A stretch of DNA of 64,000 bases from Alteromonas_E sp965248545. GTDB lineage: Bacteria > Pseudomonadota > Gammaproteobacteria > Enterobacterales > Alteromonadaceae. Of this stretch, positions 6,868 to 14,114 are shown piece after piece. A model generated the notes under the pieces. That model saw only the letters and a program-made list of their open reading frames with translations. It was not told the DNA's origin and searched no databases. The stretch spans positions 2,232,001-2,296,000 of the forward strand of contig OZ252110.1 of NCBI GenBank assembly GCA_965248545.1. Reading direction: 5' to 3'. How positions within the stretch are numbered: the first letter of the stretch is position 1; every line of letters starts with the position of its first letter. Made by a program: the position numbers and the translations under genes.

Positions 6868-6873
6868 ATTATA
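6868..6873 (-). promoter_or_regulatory. candidate -10 box upstream of the DUF1428 gene
   Basis: On the minus strand TATAAT reads perfectly at 6873-6868, within a 142-nt gap that is one of the few long gaps in the array. The hexamer 17 nt upstream is CGCTTT, so there is no good -35 box. A TTGACT occurs further up, but at a 33-nt distance. If it is used, transcription would start near 6860 and cover the array leftward from DUF1428. Confidence 0.35.
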
Positions 6874-6944
6874 GGATAGTCGCTATTCGGAAAGCGTTCA
6901 TAAAAAAGTCAATAAATGCGTTTCGCGCGGAGGGTAAACGTTCG

Positions 6945-7310
6945 TTAAATCCACTCTTGTTGTTCCGCTTCAACGGTCATTTCTGACTGAACAGAGCCAG
7001 TATGCGCGGTCGAAGCCGGCTCTATCATCAAAAAATGCGTTTCGTCCTCTGCAACTGGGCAGTGCTCAACACCTTTGGGAACCACAAACATTTCGCCTGC
7101 GCTCAGTGAGACCTGTGAATCTCTGAGTAACAGGGTTAACTGCCCCTTAATCACTAAAAACAGTTCATCTTCGTTGTCGTGGCTATGCCAAACAAGTTGC
7201 CCTTTTCCCTTAGCTATTTTAACCAGTTGTCCGTTTGATTCAGCGATGATTTTGGGTGTCCACACTTCATCAAACAGAGAAAATTTGTTGTTCAGGTTTA
7301 TTTTTGACAT
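6945..7310 (-). CDS. cupin-domain protein
   Basis: The 121-residue single-cupin protein has motif 1 in GQLVWHSHDNEDELFLVIKG (H-x-H, then glutamate) and motif 2 in GEMFVVPKGVEHCPVAED (P-x-G-x-x-H). Together these supply the three His and one Glu metal ligands. The chain ends with a flexible acidic tail. Stand-alone cupins of this size include dioxygenases, isomerases and storage or sensor proteins. The neighbours do not narrow the choice. Metal binding is likely because all ligands are present. Confidence 0.85.
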   Translation of the reverse strand: MSKINLNNKFSLFDEVWTPKIIAESNGQLVKIAKGKGQLVWHSHDNEDELFLVIKGQLTLLLRDSQVSLSAGEMFVVPKGVEHCPVAEDETHFLMIEPASTAHTGSVQSEMTVEAEQQEWI

Positions 7311-7341
7311 GCGAGACCTTTTTTCGATCGTGAGGAAGACA

Positions 7342-7641
7342 CTATTTAACTCGGGGGCCGTTAATGATGTTCACAACCACCCCATCTTGGAATTCGATTA
7401 TTTTATGGAATTTACCGCGACCAGGTGTGTATAGGTAACGATCCACATTCACGATTTTTCCTTTAATTTCGACTTGACCGACATATTCTTTTGCATCTGG
7501 AGCGCCACATTTTGCCTGTACTTCCAGGGTGGTATCTCCAGTTAATATCAAGCTGCCATTAGGGCAACGATGAGAATCGGCCATGCTTGCAGTTGAAAAG
7601 AACAACGCAGTCAGGGCTAACCATAAATACTTACTGTGCAT
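7342..7641 (-). CDS. exported DUF2845-type protein
   Basis: The start is ATG 7641 (AAGGT just upstream), giving a signal peptide MHSKYLWLALTALFFSTASMA. A short mature domain of about 78 residues follows: RCPNGSLILTGDTTLEVQAKCGAPDAKEYVG, then two strands ending EFQDGVVVNIING. The C-x-G-x-L-I/V-x-x-G-D-T-x-x-E-V-x-x-x-CG-P pattern is the DUF2845 signature. The two cysteines may form a disulfide in the periplasm. Function is unknown. An upstream GTG/ATG extension of ten codons lacks a ribosome site. Confidence 0.8.
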   Translation of the reverse strand: MHSKYLWLALTALFFSTASMADSHRCPNGSLILTGDTTLEVQAKCGAPDAKEYVGQVEIKGKIVNVDRYLYTPGRGKFHKIIEFQDGVVVNIINGPRVK

Positions 7642-7689
7642 GCTTACCTTCAGTGAAAAACCATTAACCATGTCATTTAGTTGCTGTAA

Positions 7690-7711
7690 AACCGAATGAG
7701 TTCCTTCGGTT
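7690..7711 (-). terminator. short hairpin with T run after the DUF3291 gene
   Basis: On the minus strand, directly at the DUF3291 stop codon, AACCGAA and TTCGGTT pair as a 7-bp stem with an 8-nt loop, followed by TTTTAC. It is a weak candidate intrinsic terminator between DUF3291 and DUF2845. The T run is short. Confidence 0.35.
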
Positions 7712-8168
7712 ATTGGGAGTGAGCAGCGGATTCTTCCGGTGTAAAGTTACTTTTGAAGCTAAACGCATAAGGTGTCTCTCCATGCTCACGAAGATGAACT
7801 AGTCTATCCATTGCTTCTTGGATGGTGGGAATGTGGCCGTTGGCAATCCACCACAATACGTAATTTTCTTCACTATCACTGTGGAACCATTCTTTTTTGC
7901 GTTTGAGAAAGTCTATGTGGTGGGTCCTGAACATGAAGTTTTTCAGCGATTCAACATCTTGCCAGACCGACATATTGACCAACATATCTGGATCGTCAAG
8001 CGGCCGAATATTAGTTGCGGCTCCGCTATCGTCCTTTAACCGCCAGATGAAACCAGCGCTTGCTTCAGCGGTTGCATTGACCGGATCCAAGTTATCGACA
8101 AAGTCGGCAATGAAGGGCGACTCCAAATCGAATTTAGGTTTGGCAATATTGAGTTGCGCGAGTTGCAT
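7710..8168 (-). CDS. DUF3291 family protein
   Basis: The 152-residue protein begins MQLAQLNIAKPKFDLESPFIADFVDNLDPVNATAEASAGFIWRL. This is the recognisable DUF3291 opening, with a conserved N-A-x-A-E, then G-F-x-W-R-L. NMSVWQDVESLKNFMFRTHHIDFLKRKKEWF and WWIANGHIPTIQEAMDRLVHL follow. The fold is an alpha-beta barrel like ABM proteins, and the histidine pair in THHIDF is typical of the family. No activity is established for the family. Two other alpha-beta barrel genes (ABM, DUF1428) lie in the same array. Confidence 0.85.
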   Translation of the reverse strand: MQLAQLNIAKPKFDLESPFIADFVDNLDPVNATAEASAGFIWRLKDDSGAATNIRPLDDPDMLVNMSVWQDVESLKNFMFRTHHIDFLKRKKEWFHSDSEENYVLWWIANGHIPTIQEAMDRLVHLREHGETPYAFSFKSNFTPEESAAHSQ

Positions 8169-8209
8169 ATGGTTCCCTTTTTTCCGTTGCGTTGGTTAGT
8201 CATTAATGC

Positions 8210-8677
8210 CTAGAGCACCACCTCAGTGGTAACGACTGTTTTGACCGAATTGGCGATAAAACATTGTTGGTGAGACTGATGATGGGCCTGCTCAAGTTGT
8301 TGTAATGTAGGTTGCGTGTCGCTTGAAAAGGTTACCTTAGGACGTAAGACTACTTTTGTCATTGCTATTTTACCCTCGGCATTTTCTTCCATTATGCCGA
8401 TTGCGTTATCGCAGTATTGTTCGACATTCCAACGTTTTTTGGCTGCAATAGATAAGAAGAACAACATATGACAACTCGATAAGGAGGCGATAAATGCCTC
8501 TTCAGGGTCGACATTCGCGGCCACTGACAATGGCAGTGGCACAATGTGTGGTGATGATGACGCCTGAATGATACTGCCACCATCGAAGTGCCATTCATGT
8601 CCTCGACTGTACTGGTTATCGATGAACCTTTCGCTATCCTGCTTGGTCCAAATCACTTGCGCTGAATACTCCGCCAT
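8210..8677 (-). CDS. OsmC-family peroxide-reducing protein
   Basis: The 155-residue protein has the OsmC/Ohr layout. An N-terminal beta hairpin domain leads to PEEAFIASLSSCHMLFFLSIAAKK with the first redox cysteine, then VTFSSDTQPTLQQLEQAHHQSHQQCFIANSV with the second cysteine. OsmC-type enzymes reduce organic hydroperoxides with a Cys-Cys pair. Both cysteines are present, so activity is plausible. The subgroup is the longer OsmC family protein that begins with an I-W-T-K strand. It would act in the cytoplasm. The gene is preceded by a 175-nt gap that holds a strong hairpin and may carry its own promoter. Confidence 0.85.
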   Translation of the reverse strand: MAEYSAQVIWTKQDSERFIDNQYSRGHEWHFDGGSIIQASSSPHIVPLPLSVAANVDPEEAFIASLSSCHMLFFLSIAAKKRWNVEQYCDNAIGIMEENAEGKIAMTKVVLRPKVTFSSDTQPTLQQLEQAHHQSHQQCFIANSVKTVVTTEVVL

Positions 8678-8787
8678 TGTGTCTTCACTCCATTGTTTAT
8701 TCGAACAAAAAGGGCATCAATATTGTGACACACTTTAGGCTTAATAATGGGGTTTGTGACTAAAAAACAGCATTGAGTGGCAGTGCG

Positions 8788-8820
8788 GAATAACTCAAAG
8801 TTATTAGCTTTGAGTTATTC
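8788..8820. repeat. perfect 13-bp inverted repeat with alternative inner fold
   Basis: GAATAACTCAAAG (8788-8800) pairs perfectly with CTTTGAGTTATTC (8808-8820) across a 7-nt loop. The left arm plus the loop also forms a smaller dyad, AATAACT with AGTTATT (8789-8805), so two mutually exclusive hairpins exist. Neither strand has a long T run after it, so it is a poor terminator. It lies between the OsmC start and the upstream GNAT stop and could be a bidirectional stop, a protein site or a recombination scar. Confidence 0.6.
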
Positions 8821-8852
8821 TTCTGACTATTCGATGGACGCTAAATCGAGCG

Positions 8853-9284
8853 TTATAATGACATGTGCAAAATCGGAAATGGTTTTCCCATGTCATCGAG
8901 TGGCGATCGCGATGTGATGACAAAACCCATATGTTGATAGAAACCAACCGCTAGCGGATTTTGTTCATTTACATCAACGGTGTTGGCTCCTAACTTCTCG
9001 ATCGCATATTTCAGCAATACTTTGCCTACACCTTGCCCCCTGGACTCTGCGCGCAGAAACAACATTTCTATCTTTGCATTCGAAACACCCAAGAATCCTA
9101 GGATGGTGCCTTGTTCGTCCTTAATGCATTTTAGCGTCACAGCAGGAAAAGCCTGTTCGATGATGATGGGCTTAAAGAACTCAATATCTTCATCCGTAAT
9201 AAAATCATGAGTCGCTCGGACGGAATTTTCCCAGACGTTCAGCAATTCTGCATAATCGCTGGGAAGCACATTTTCTACAATCAT
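8853..9284 (-). CDS. GNAT N-acetyltransferase, YjaB-like
   Basis: The 143-residue protein opens MIVENVLPSDYAELLNVWENSVRATHDFITDEDIEFF, which matches the YjaB-type acetyltransferase start (W-x-x-S-V-R-A-T-H-x-F-[IL]). The strand IEMLFLRAESRGQGVGKVLLKYAIEKLGA contains the acetyl-CoA loop R-G-Q-G-V-G. NPLAVGFYQHMGFVITSRSPLDDMGKPFPILHM completes the fold. E. coli YjaB binds acetyl-CoA; its acceptor is not settled. The gene stands between a small membrane-protein gene and the hairpin region. Confidence 0.82.
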   Translation of the reverse strand: MIVENVLPSDYAELLNVWENSVRATHDFITDEDIEFFKPIIIEQAFPAVTLKCIKDEQGTILGFLGVSNAKIEMLFLRAESRGQGVGKVLLKYAIEKLGANTVDVNEQNPLAVGFYQHMGFVITSRSPLDDMGKPFPILHMSL

Positions 9285-9413
9285 AGTGGTTCTCTGTTAT
9301 TGACTGAATTTGATGTGCAGCCGCTGTTTGATCATAACGATGCGTTGGTTAAAAGTCCATCTACTACCATGCTATATGGCGGTACTTTCTGTTTGGTGCC
9401 AGTGCCTCAGCCA

Positions 9414-9782
9414 TTAACGTAAACTGAAGTAGCATAAGGTTGCGCCACAAGCGATCGCAACGATTCCTATCGGTCGAAACCCCATCCCTATTTTGGCGCT
9501 TAACTGCGCAAATTGAATATGTCGGCGTGAACCAATGAGTATTAGTAATAAACTGACAAAACACAGCAGGCCTCCGAGACCAAATAATAACCTTGGGTAC
9601 TGACTATCTTCGGCTATTAGCAGGGCGGTTGCACCGAGGACTAAGCGGCTTGTGATTTCAAGTTGATGAAACCAGGATTGGCGGCTAAAAGCCCTTACTC
9701 CATGTGCAAATGAACGCGGGCGAACAACCATAATTACACCGAGACAACACATACCCAATCCCAGTATGAAAAGTATAATCAT
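9414..9782 (-). CDS. four-helix membrane protein, unknown
   Basis: The 122-residue hydrophobic protein has helices near residues 1-20 (MIILFILGLGMCCLGVIMVV), 45-58 (LVLGATALLIAED), 65-84 (LLFGLGGLLCFVSLLLILIG) and 100-120. Basic loops such as RPRSFAHGVRAFSRQ suggest how it sits in the membrane. I recognise no family. It follows the XRE-membrane gene by 30 nt and probably shares its transcript. The 129 nt between its stop side and the next GNAT gene (9285-9413) show nothing recognisable. Confidence 0.55.
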   Translation of the reverse strand: MIILFILGLGMCCLGVIMVVRPRSFAHGVRAFSRQSWFHQLEITSRLVLGATALLIAEDSQYPRLLFGLGGLLCFVSLLLILIGSRRHIQFAQLSAKIGMGFRPIGIVAIACGATLCYFSLR

Positions 9783-9812
9783 GAATGCTCCCGTTAGCGT
9801 GAAAGTAAGGTG

Positions 9813-10277
9813 TCAGCTTTCGGGACTCAGACGATCAAACCAGATTTGATACTTGTCGCCCTGCCACTTCAATAGCGTAAAGAGGTGTGCCGACGCTAGC
9901 ATCATCAAACCGCCGATGAGCGAGGCTTCATTGATTATGCCAACTAGGCAAAATAAGAATCCACAGGCGTGACACAGAAACTCAGCGCGAACCGCAGTGT
10001 GACGAGCTGGCCGCAATTGCAAAAAGTTAAGTGCAAACCACATTTTTAGGAATATCGGTAAGGAATCCCAGTTGTCTGTATTTTTGTTGATCATAATAGT
10101 CTCCTGATTCAGTGTTTCGATATCTACATCGAGAGCGGCAGCGAGACATTTCTGAGATTCTAAACTTGCGTTGGCACCGCTTTCTAAGCGCTGAATCGTT
10201 CTGACGTTAAGCCCAGACATTTGAGCGAGTTGCTCCTGCGATAGCCGGCGGCGTATACGTAATTGTTTTAGAATCAT
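9813..10277 (-). CDS. XRE-family HTH regulator fused to a membrane domain
   Basis: Residues 1-60 form a Cro/CI-type HTH: MILKQLRIRRRLSQEQLAQMSGLNVRTIQRLESG, followed by a helical SLESQKCLAAALDVDIETL stretch. The rest (about residues 75-150) has two hydrophobic segments, FLCHACGFLFCLVGIINEAS and LIGGLMMLASAHLFTLLKW, so the protein is probably anchored in the inner membrane with the HTH in the cytoplasm. This matches small HTH-plus-2TM proteins found in many Gammaproteobacteria. ATG 10277 is preferred because GGAG lies 7 nt upstream. A tandem repeat 70-90 nt upstream is a possible operator. Confidence 0.8.
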   Translation of the reverse strand: MILKQLRIRRRLSQEQLAQMSGLNVRTIQRLESGANASLESQKCLAAALDVDIETLNQETIMINKNTDNWDSLPIFLKMWFALNFLQLRPARHTAVRAEFLCHACGFLFCLVGIINEASLIGGLMMLASAHLFTLLKWQGDKYQIWFDRLSPES

Positions 10278-10344
10278 CAAATTGCTCCTGTGCTCTACAA
10301 TCAGGATTATTCATGCTGAAGCTAGGTGTCGGTTACGGTTTTCT

Positions 10345-10364
10345 CCCGACATTTGCCCGACATT
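10345..10364. repeat. tandem CCCGACATT pair, 11-bp period
   Basis: CCCGACATT occurs at 10345-10353 and again at 10356-10364, exactly 11 bp apart, in the non-coding space upstream of the XRE-membrane gene. Spacing by one helical turn puts both copies on the same DNA face, as expected for a regulator site. A role in autoregulation is inferred. Confidence 0.5.
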
Positions 10365-10408
10365 ACTGGTAACTTAGCGAACTCGGTGGATTTGGTATAT
10401 TATACGTA

Positions 10409-10582
10409 TCAGGGCTTAGTGCCTTTGCGTTTAATCGGAAACAACCGCAGCCAAAAAGCGGCTTCAAGTGCAAATCCCAAAATAATAAATGCAAACATAC
10501 CGGTCCGACTACCAGCACTGTAGGCCGCAATAGCCGCGATGAGTAGAACGAGTAAAATGAGGTATCGGTATAGCGTCTTCAT
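10409..10582 (-). CDS. small membrane protein (57 aa)
   Basis: This short gene starts MKTLYRYLILLVLLIAAIA with AAGGA four bases before the ATG. It has a second hydrophobic segment (GMFAFIILGFALEAAFWL) and a basic tail (RLFPIKRKGTK). The two helices are joined by a short AYSAGSRT loop. The clean ribosome site, the end-of-frame stop and its place between the GST and XRE genes in the array argue that it is real despite its length. Function is unknown. Confidence 0.65.
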   Translation of the reverse strand: MKTLYRYLILLVLLIAAIAAYSAGSRTGMFAFIILGFALEAAFWLRLFPIKRKGTKP

Positions 10583-10632
10583 GTGTTCCTTAGGTCAAAA
10601 TGGAAATTGGAATGGAAAAGCTGAGGGCTAAG

Positions 10633-11274
10633 TCAAACTTCGTTTTGTGGTAGCGTCTCCGTCTCTTTGCCTGCTTGGGCAACCCACGCGCACAACGATG
10701 GATGGGAGAGAATACTTTGCTGGTAACGTCTAGCCTTTTCGGTTAGCACGACACCATATGATTTGAAACGCAATGCTACGGGCGCAAAAAAGCAATCTGC
10801 GATGCCAAATTCCCCAAAAAGCGAATAACTGCCATCTTCAGCGGGACCCGTGTATGTTGACCAGATCTCTTCAATTCGGTCTATTTCAGTACGCAGTTCA
10901 GCATTGAGCTCAATCTTTTTAGTCAGGCGACAATTCATCGGCATCTGATTGCGAATGGCGTAAAATCCAGCGTGCATCTCGGCACAAACCGAGCGTGCTA
11001 GTGCACGTGAGTGCTTTTCTTGGGGCCAGCCACGGCCGTCCAAGTATTGCTCAGAGATATACTCACAGATGGCTAATGAATCCCATATTGCTGTGTCGTT
11101 ATCAATCAACACCGGTACTTTAGCGCTGCCAGAGTATTGGCTTAGACGCTGGCCAACGCGTTGTGGGTGAAGCGATTCATTAATTTCGCTAAATTCGATA
11201 GCGTTTGCGTGCAAGAGCAACCAAGGCCGAAGCGACCAAGACGAATAATTTTTGTTGCCGATAACGAGTTGCAT
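10633..11274 (-). CDS. glutathione S-transferase family protein
   Basis: From ATG 11274 (GAGG six bases upstream) the product has about 213 residues. MQLVIGNKNYSSWSLRPWLLL is a YfcF-like or maleylacetoacetate isomerase-like GST N terminus with the conserved N-K-x-Y-S-S-W-S loop. KVPVLIDNDTAIWDSLAICEYISEQY carries the cis-proline and the glutathione-binding DS pair. The all-helical C-terminal domain ends GEFGIADCFFAPVALRFKSYG, with the D-x-x-x-A-P motif. It probably conjugates or reduces electrophiles using glutathione. It is the rightmost member of the co-oriented array. Confidence 0.87.
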   Translation of the reverse strand: MQLVIGNKNYSSWSLRPWLLLHANAIEFSEINESLHPQRVGQRLSQYSGSAKVPVLIDNDTAIWDSLAICEYISEQYLDGRGWPQEKHSRALARSVCAEMHAGFYAIRNQMPMNCRLTKKIELNAELRTEIDRIEEIWSTYTGPAEDGSYSLFGEFGIADCFFAPVALRFKSYGVVLTEKARRYQQSILSHPSLCAWVAQAGKETETLPQNEV

Positions 11275-11393
11275 GGTAAACCTCATTCCTTGTATCTAGA
11301 GTCCGTTAAGGCCGCTGTCCGCTCGAAGACGCGGGTAATCCTGGAGCCCTGCTTAATCATAAATAACGACTAAAGCAGGCGACACGTTTTAGT

Positions 11394-11996
11394 TTACCAC
11401 CGATATTGATACCCCAGCTGATAAATATTGGCGCCGTGATTGATGCGAGCGAGATCGGCATTGGAAAAATGGCTTATCCCAACCGTTAGCTGATGGTAAC
11501 GGTAGCGAAATCCCAGTTCGAACTTGTCTTCAAACATGATATGGCTGCCCAACTCTCTATCCATCCAATCCTTGCTGTCGAGCACTGCTACACCAATACC
11601 AACGCCAACAAACGGAGTCAGGTGCTGCCACTGTGTTTGGATTCGCAGCATAGGTACGAGGGTAAATGTCGTAATCGCACGATTGCGGAACGGGTCGTCC
11701 CAGTGATAAATACTGGTATCCAGGTCGACACTTAGCTCCCAAGGTGCAGCTATTTGGTAGGAATAAATTGCGTGTCTGGTGAGCGTGAAGCGAAACGTAT
11801 CGGGGCGCATTTTGCGGATTCCGCTATCTAACTCCCATCTTGATGAACTTTGTCCCCAAGCCAAACCTGTAGACCAATTTGAACGTGTTTCGGCGTCAGC
11901 CAAGGCTATGTTGGTGCTTAATGTGTACCCGAAACTAAGCGCGGCAGCGCAGAAGATAGCTGCCCAGTATCGCCAACTAGAGGCCCGGCTAGGCAT
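11394..11996 (-). CDS. lipid A 3-O-deacylase-like outer membrane protein (PagL family)
   Basis: The 200-residue product has an N-terminal export sequence (WAAIFCAAALSFGYTLSTNIALA) and alternating beta strands, and it ends in YQYRW as outer-membrane barrels do. GISHFSNADLARINHGAN near residues 173-190 is the PagL active-site region, with His176 and Ser178. The position of the third catalytic residue, glutamate in the Pseudomonas enzyme, is Asn190 here. PagL removes the 3-O acyl chain of lipid A; activity in this protein is therefore uncertain. The start overlaps the ispB end by 8 nt. Confidence 0.75.
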   Translation of the reverse strand: MPSRASSWRYWAAIFCAAALSFGYTLSTNIALADAETRSNWSTGLAWGQSSSRWELDSGIRKMRPDTFRFTLTRHAIYSYQIAAPWELSVDLDTSIYHWDDPFRNRAITTFTLVPMLRIQTQWQHLTPFVGVGIGVAVLDSKDWMDRELGSHIMFEDKFELGFRYRYHQLTVGISHFSNADLARINHGANIYQLGYQYRW

Positions 11997-12960
11997 CTCT
12001 CTCTACGGCGGTATGGGCCAATGCAACAAGCGCCTGTTTGTATGCCGATTCCGGTATATCTGCCAGACACTCAATTGCAAGGTCAGCCTCCTTCTCGGCC
12101 AGCTGACGGGTGTACTTAAGTGCTCCAGTTGTGCCGATAATGGTTTGAATTTTTGCTAGATGCTGCATGCCGTCGCCATTTTCAATCGCGCTCCTGATCA
12201 AACCTGCATTAGACTCATCTGTATTCCACATTGCGTAAAGTAGTGGCAGTGTGGGTTTACCCTCAGCTAGATCGTCACCAACATTCTTGCCCATCGTTGC
12301 CGCGTCAGCGTCATAGTCCAATACATCGTCGATTAGCTGAAACGCTGTGCCAAGGTGTTTGCCATAGTTTTGCATTGCCACTTCGACTGAATTGGGTTGC
12401 TCAGTCAATACAGCAGCCAATTGAGTTGCGGCTTCAAATAAGCGCGCAGTTTTACTGTAAATCACGTCCAGATAACGCTCTTCGGTGGTATCAGGGTCGT
12501 TACAGTTCATCAACTGCATCACTTCACCTTGTGCAATTCGATTGGTTGCATCAGACAAAATATCCATCACCCGCATGCGCTGTAGGTTGACCATCATCTG
12601 AAACGCACGCGAATACAGAAAGTCACCTACCAATACACTTGCTTGGTTGCCGAACAATTCGTTGGCCGTTTCTCGACCGCGGCGCATGGTCGACTCGTCG
12701 ACTACGTCGTCATGCAGTAGCGTCGCAGTATGAATAAACTCAATAATAGCAGCCAAACTGATGTGGTCTTGGGTTTGGATTCCTAATGCTCTAGCACTGA
12801 TTACGGTCAACAAAGGGCGAAGGCGTTTACCGCCACTGTTGACGATGTAAAAACCTAATTGATTGATCAAAGCTACATCGGAAGCGACTTGCTCCTGTAT
12901 TAACTGATTGACAGCCAACATATCATCTTGGGCAAGTTCTTGAATCGCGTTTTTGTCCAT
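11989..12960 (-). CDS. ispB: octaprenyl diphosphate synthase
   Basis: The 323-residue trans-prenyltransferase has both Asp-rich motifs: LLHDDVVDES (Asp84, Asp85, Asp88) and LIDDVLDYD (Asp211, Asp212, Asp215), plus GGKRLRPLL near residue 44. It makes the all-trans polyprenyl tail used for ubiquinone and menaquinone, adding isopentenyl diphosphate to farnesyl diphosphate. The position divergent from rplU-rpmA is standard in Gammaproteobacteria, which supports IspB rather than IspA. It is co-oriented and overlapping with the PagL-like gene. Confidence 0.95.
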   Translation of the reverse strand: MDKNAIQELAQDDMLAVNQLIQEQVASDVALINQLGFYIVNSGGKRLRPLLTVISARALGIQTQDHISLAAIIEFIHTATLLHDDVVDESTMRRGRETANELFGNQASVLVGDFLYSRAFQMMVNLQRMRVMDILSDATNRIAQGEVMQLMNCNDPDTTEERYLDVIYSKTARLFEAATQLAAVLTEQPNSVEVAMQNYGKHLGTAFQLIDDVLDYDADAATMGKNVGDDLAEGKPTLPLLYAMWNTDESNAGLIRSAIENGDGMQHLAKIQTIIGTTGALKYTRQLAEKEADLAIECLADIPESAYKQALVALAHTAVERDA

Positions 12961-13302
12961 GCTTTGTTGCTAATTTCTCATGCGTTTTATGGGCAGCAAT
13001 TCTACAGGAAAGTACGTTGGTATCCAGTTGAGTTTCTGCGCGAAAAACACTTTTTTATCACTGTATTTGCGTAATATTAGTCGATATTATTGACCTTATA
13101 CAAAATTGCTAAACAGCTGTTTGTTCGAGCTTAGTCGGCTAGATTGAAAAGGTTGAGCAAAGTTTTTCAAAGGTTTTACACAAATTGCTGCAAAAATAGC
13201 CATTTTTCCGTGTTTAGGGCTTGCGACATATTTGCTTATCACGTACAATCCGCGCCCTGTTTTTTGTAATCAGCGCAGTTAGAGCGCAGAGCGGAGTAAG
13301 TT
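12961..13302. other. AT-rich divergent promoter region between ispB and rplU
   Basis: This 342-nt gap holds the rplU promoter described separately. On the minus strand a TAGAAT (13004-12999), about 40 nt before the ispB ATG, is a possible -10 box without a clear -35. The centre is rich in A/T runs. No reading frame or RNA gene was recognised. Confidence 0.6.
13221..13249 (+). promoter_or_regulatory. sigma-70 type promoter for rplU-rpmA
   Basis: TTGCGA (13221-13226) and TACAAT (13244-13249) are separated by 17 nt, a strong match to the vegetative promoter. Transcription would start near 13256, leaving an untranslated leader of about 47 nt before rplU. Confidence 0.8.
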
Positions 13303-13614
13303 ATGTACGCGGTTTTCCAAAGTGGTGGTAAACAACACCGTGTGGCCGAAGGTCAAACCGTTCGTCTTGAAAAAATCGAAGTAGCCCCAGGCGAAACGGT
13401 TGAATTCGAAGACATTTTAATGGTTAGCAATGGTGATGACGTTAAAATCGGCACACCTTCAGTAGCGGGTGCTAAAGTGACAGCGGAAGTTGTTACGCAC
13501 GGTCGTGGCGAGAAAGTAAAGATTGTTAAGTTCCGTCGCCGTAAGCATTCACGTAAGCAAATGGGTCATCGTCAGTGGTTCACTGAAGTGAAGATCACAG
13601 GCATTAGCGCATAA
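13303..13614 (+). CDS. rplU: 50S ribosomal protein L21
   Basis: The 103-residue protein begins MYAVFQSGGKQHRVAEGQTV and ends in the basic stretch KIVKFRRRKHSRKQMGHRQWFTEVKI. Both are hallmarks of L21, which binds 23S rRNA in the large subunit and contacts L20. The length is the bacterial norm. It is followed after 15 nt by rpmA, and the pair shares one promoter. GGAGTAAG stands before the ATG. Confidence 0.98.
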   Translation: MYAVFQSGGKQHRVAEGQTVRLEKIEVAPGETVEFEDILMVSNGDDVKIGTPSVAGAKVTAEVVTHGRGEKVKIVKFRRRKHSRKQMGHRQWFTEVKITGISA

Positions 13615-13629
13615 TAGGAGCACGAACAC

Positions 13630-13887
13630 ATGGCACACAAAAAGGCTGGTGGTAGTACCAAAAACGGTCGTGATTCAGAAAGTAAACGTTTAGGTGTTAA
13701 GCGTTTTGGTGGTGAATCTGTACTTGCGGGTAACATCATTGTTCGTCAACGTGGTACACGTTTCCACGCTGGTGACAACATGGGTATCGGCAAAGACCAC
13801 ACTCTATTCGCATTGGCTGACGGTAAAGTTCAGTTTGAAGTGAAAGGTCCTAAAAATCGTAAATACGTTAGCATCGTTGCTGAGTAA
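13630..13887 (+). CDS. rpmA: 50S ribosomal protein L27
   Basis: The 85-residue protein starts MAHKKAGGSTKNGRDSESKRLGVKRFGGE, the exact L27 N-terminal pattern whose tail reaches the peptidyl transferase centre. IIVRQRGTRFHAGDNMGIGKDHTLFAL is also diagnostic. No Firmicute-type cleavable N-terminal extension is present. It lies in the standard rplU-rpmA-obgE order, and an intrinsic terminator follows 16 nt after the stop. Confidence 0.98.
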   Translation: MAHKKAGGSTKNGRDSESKRLGVKRFGGESVLAGNIIVRQRGTRFHAGDNMGIGKDHTLFALADGKVQFEVKGPKNRKYVSIVAE

Positions 13888-13903
13888 TATTTAAGATTTG
13901 CAG

Positions 13904-13931
13904 AAAAACCCCGCTTCGGCGGGGTTTTTTT
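13904..13931 (+). terminator. intrinsic terminator after rpmA
   Basis: AAAAACCCCGC, a TTCG tetraloop and GCGGGGTTTTTTT form a strong GC hairpin followed by a T run. It should stop most rplU-rpmA transcription. ObgE expression would need its own promoter in the 180-nt gap (13932-14114) or readthrough. Confidence 0.92.
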
Positions 13932-14114
13932 ATGGCAAGCAGGGTTGGTTCATATAGCGGATTGCTGAAGTGTTAACTACACTCAGCTTTTACGCACAGT
14001 CCGCTAGGTTCGCTGAAGCTAGTGGAAGACACGCAATTTGTTCGATTTTCAATGGGTAGAGGGTTGTTTCTACTATTCGATTGAGAGTTTGTTTAGAGTT
14101 TAACTGAGATAGTC

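Noticed and set aside
9285..9422. Plus-strand frame LLTEFDVQPLFDHNDALV across the gap before the membrane-protein gene
   Set aside because: No ribosome site, no known domain, and it lies against the direction of all array genes.
1..11274. Chromosomal integron cassette array
   Set aside because: Gene content and orientation fit, but most junctions are too short for attC and no repeated core-site pair was seen; no integrase is in the window.
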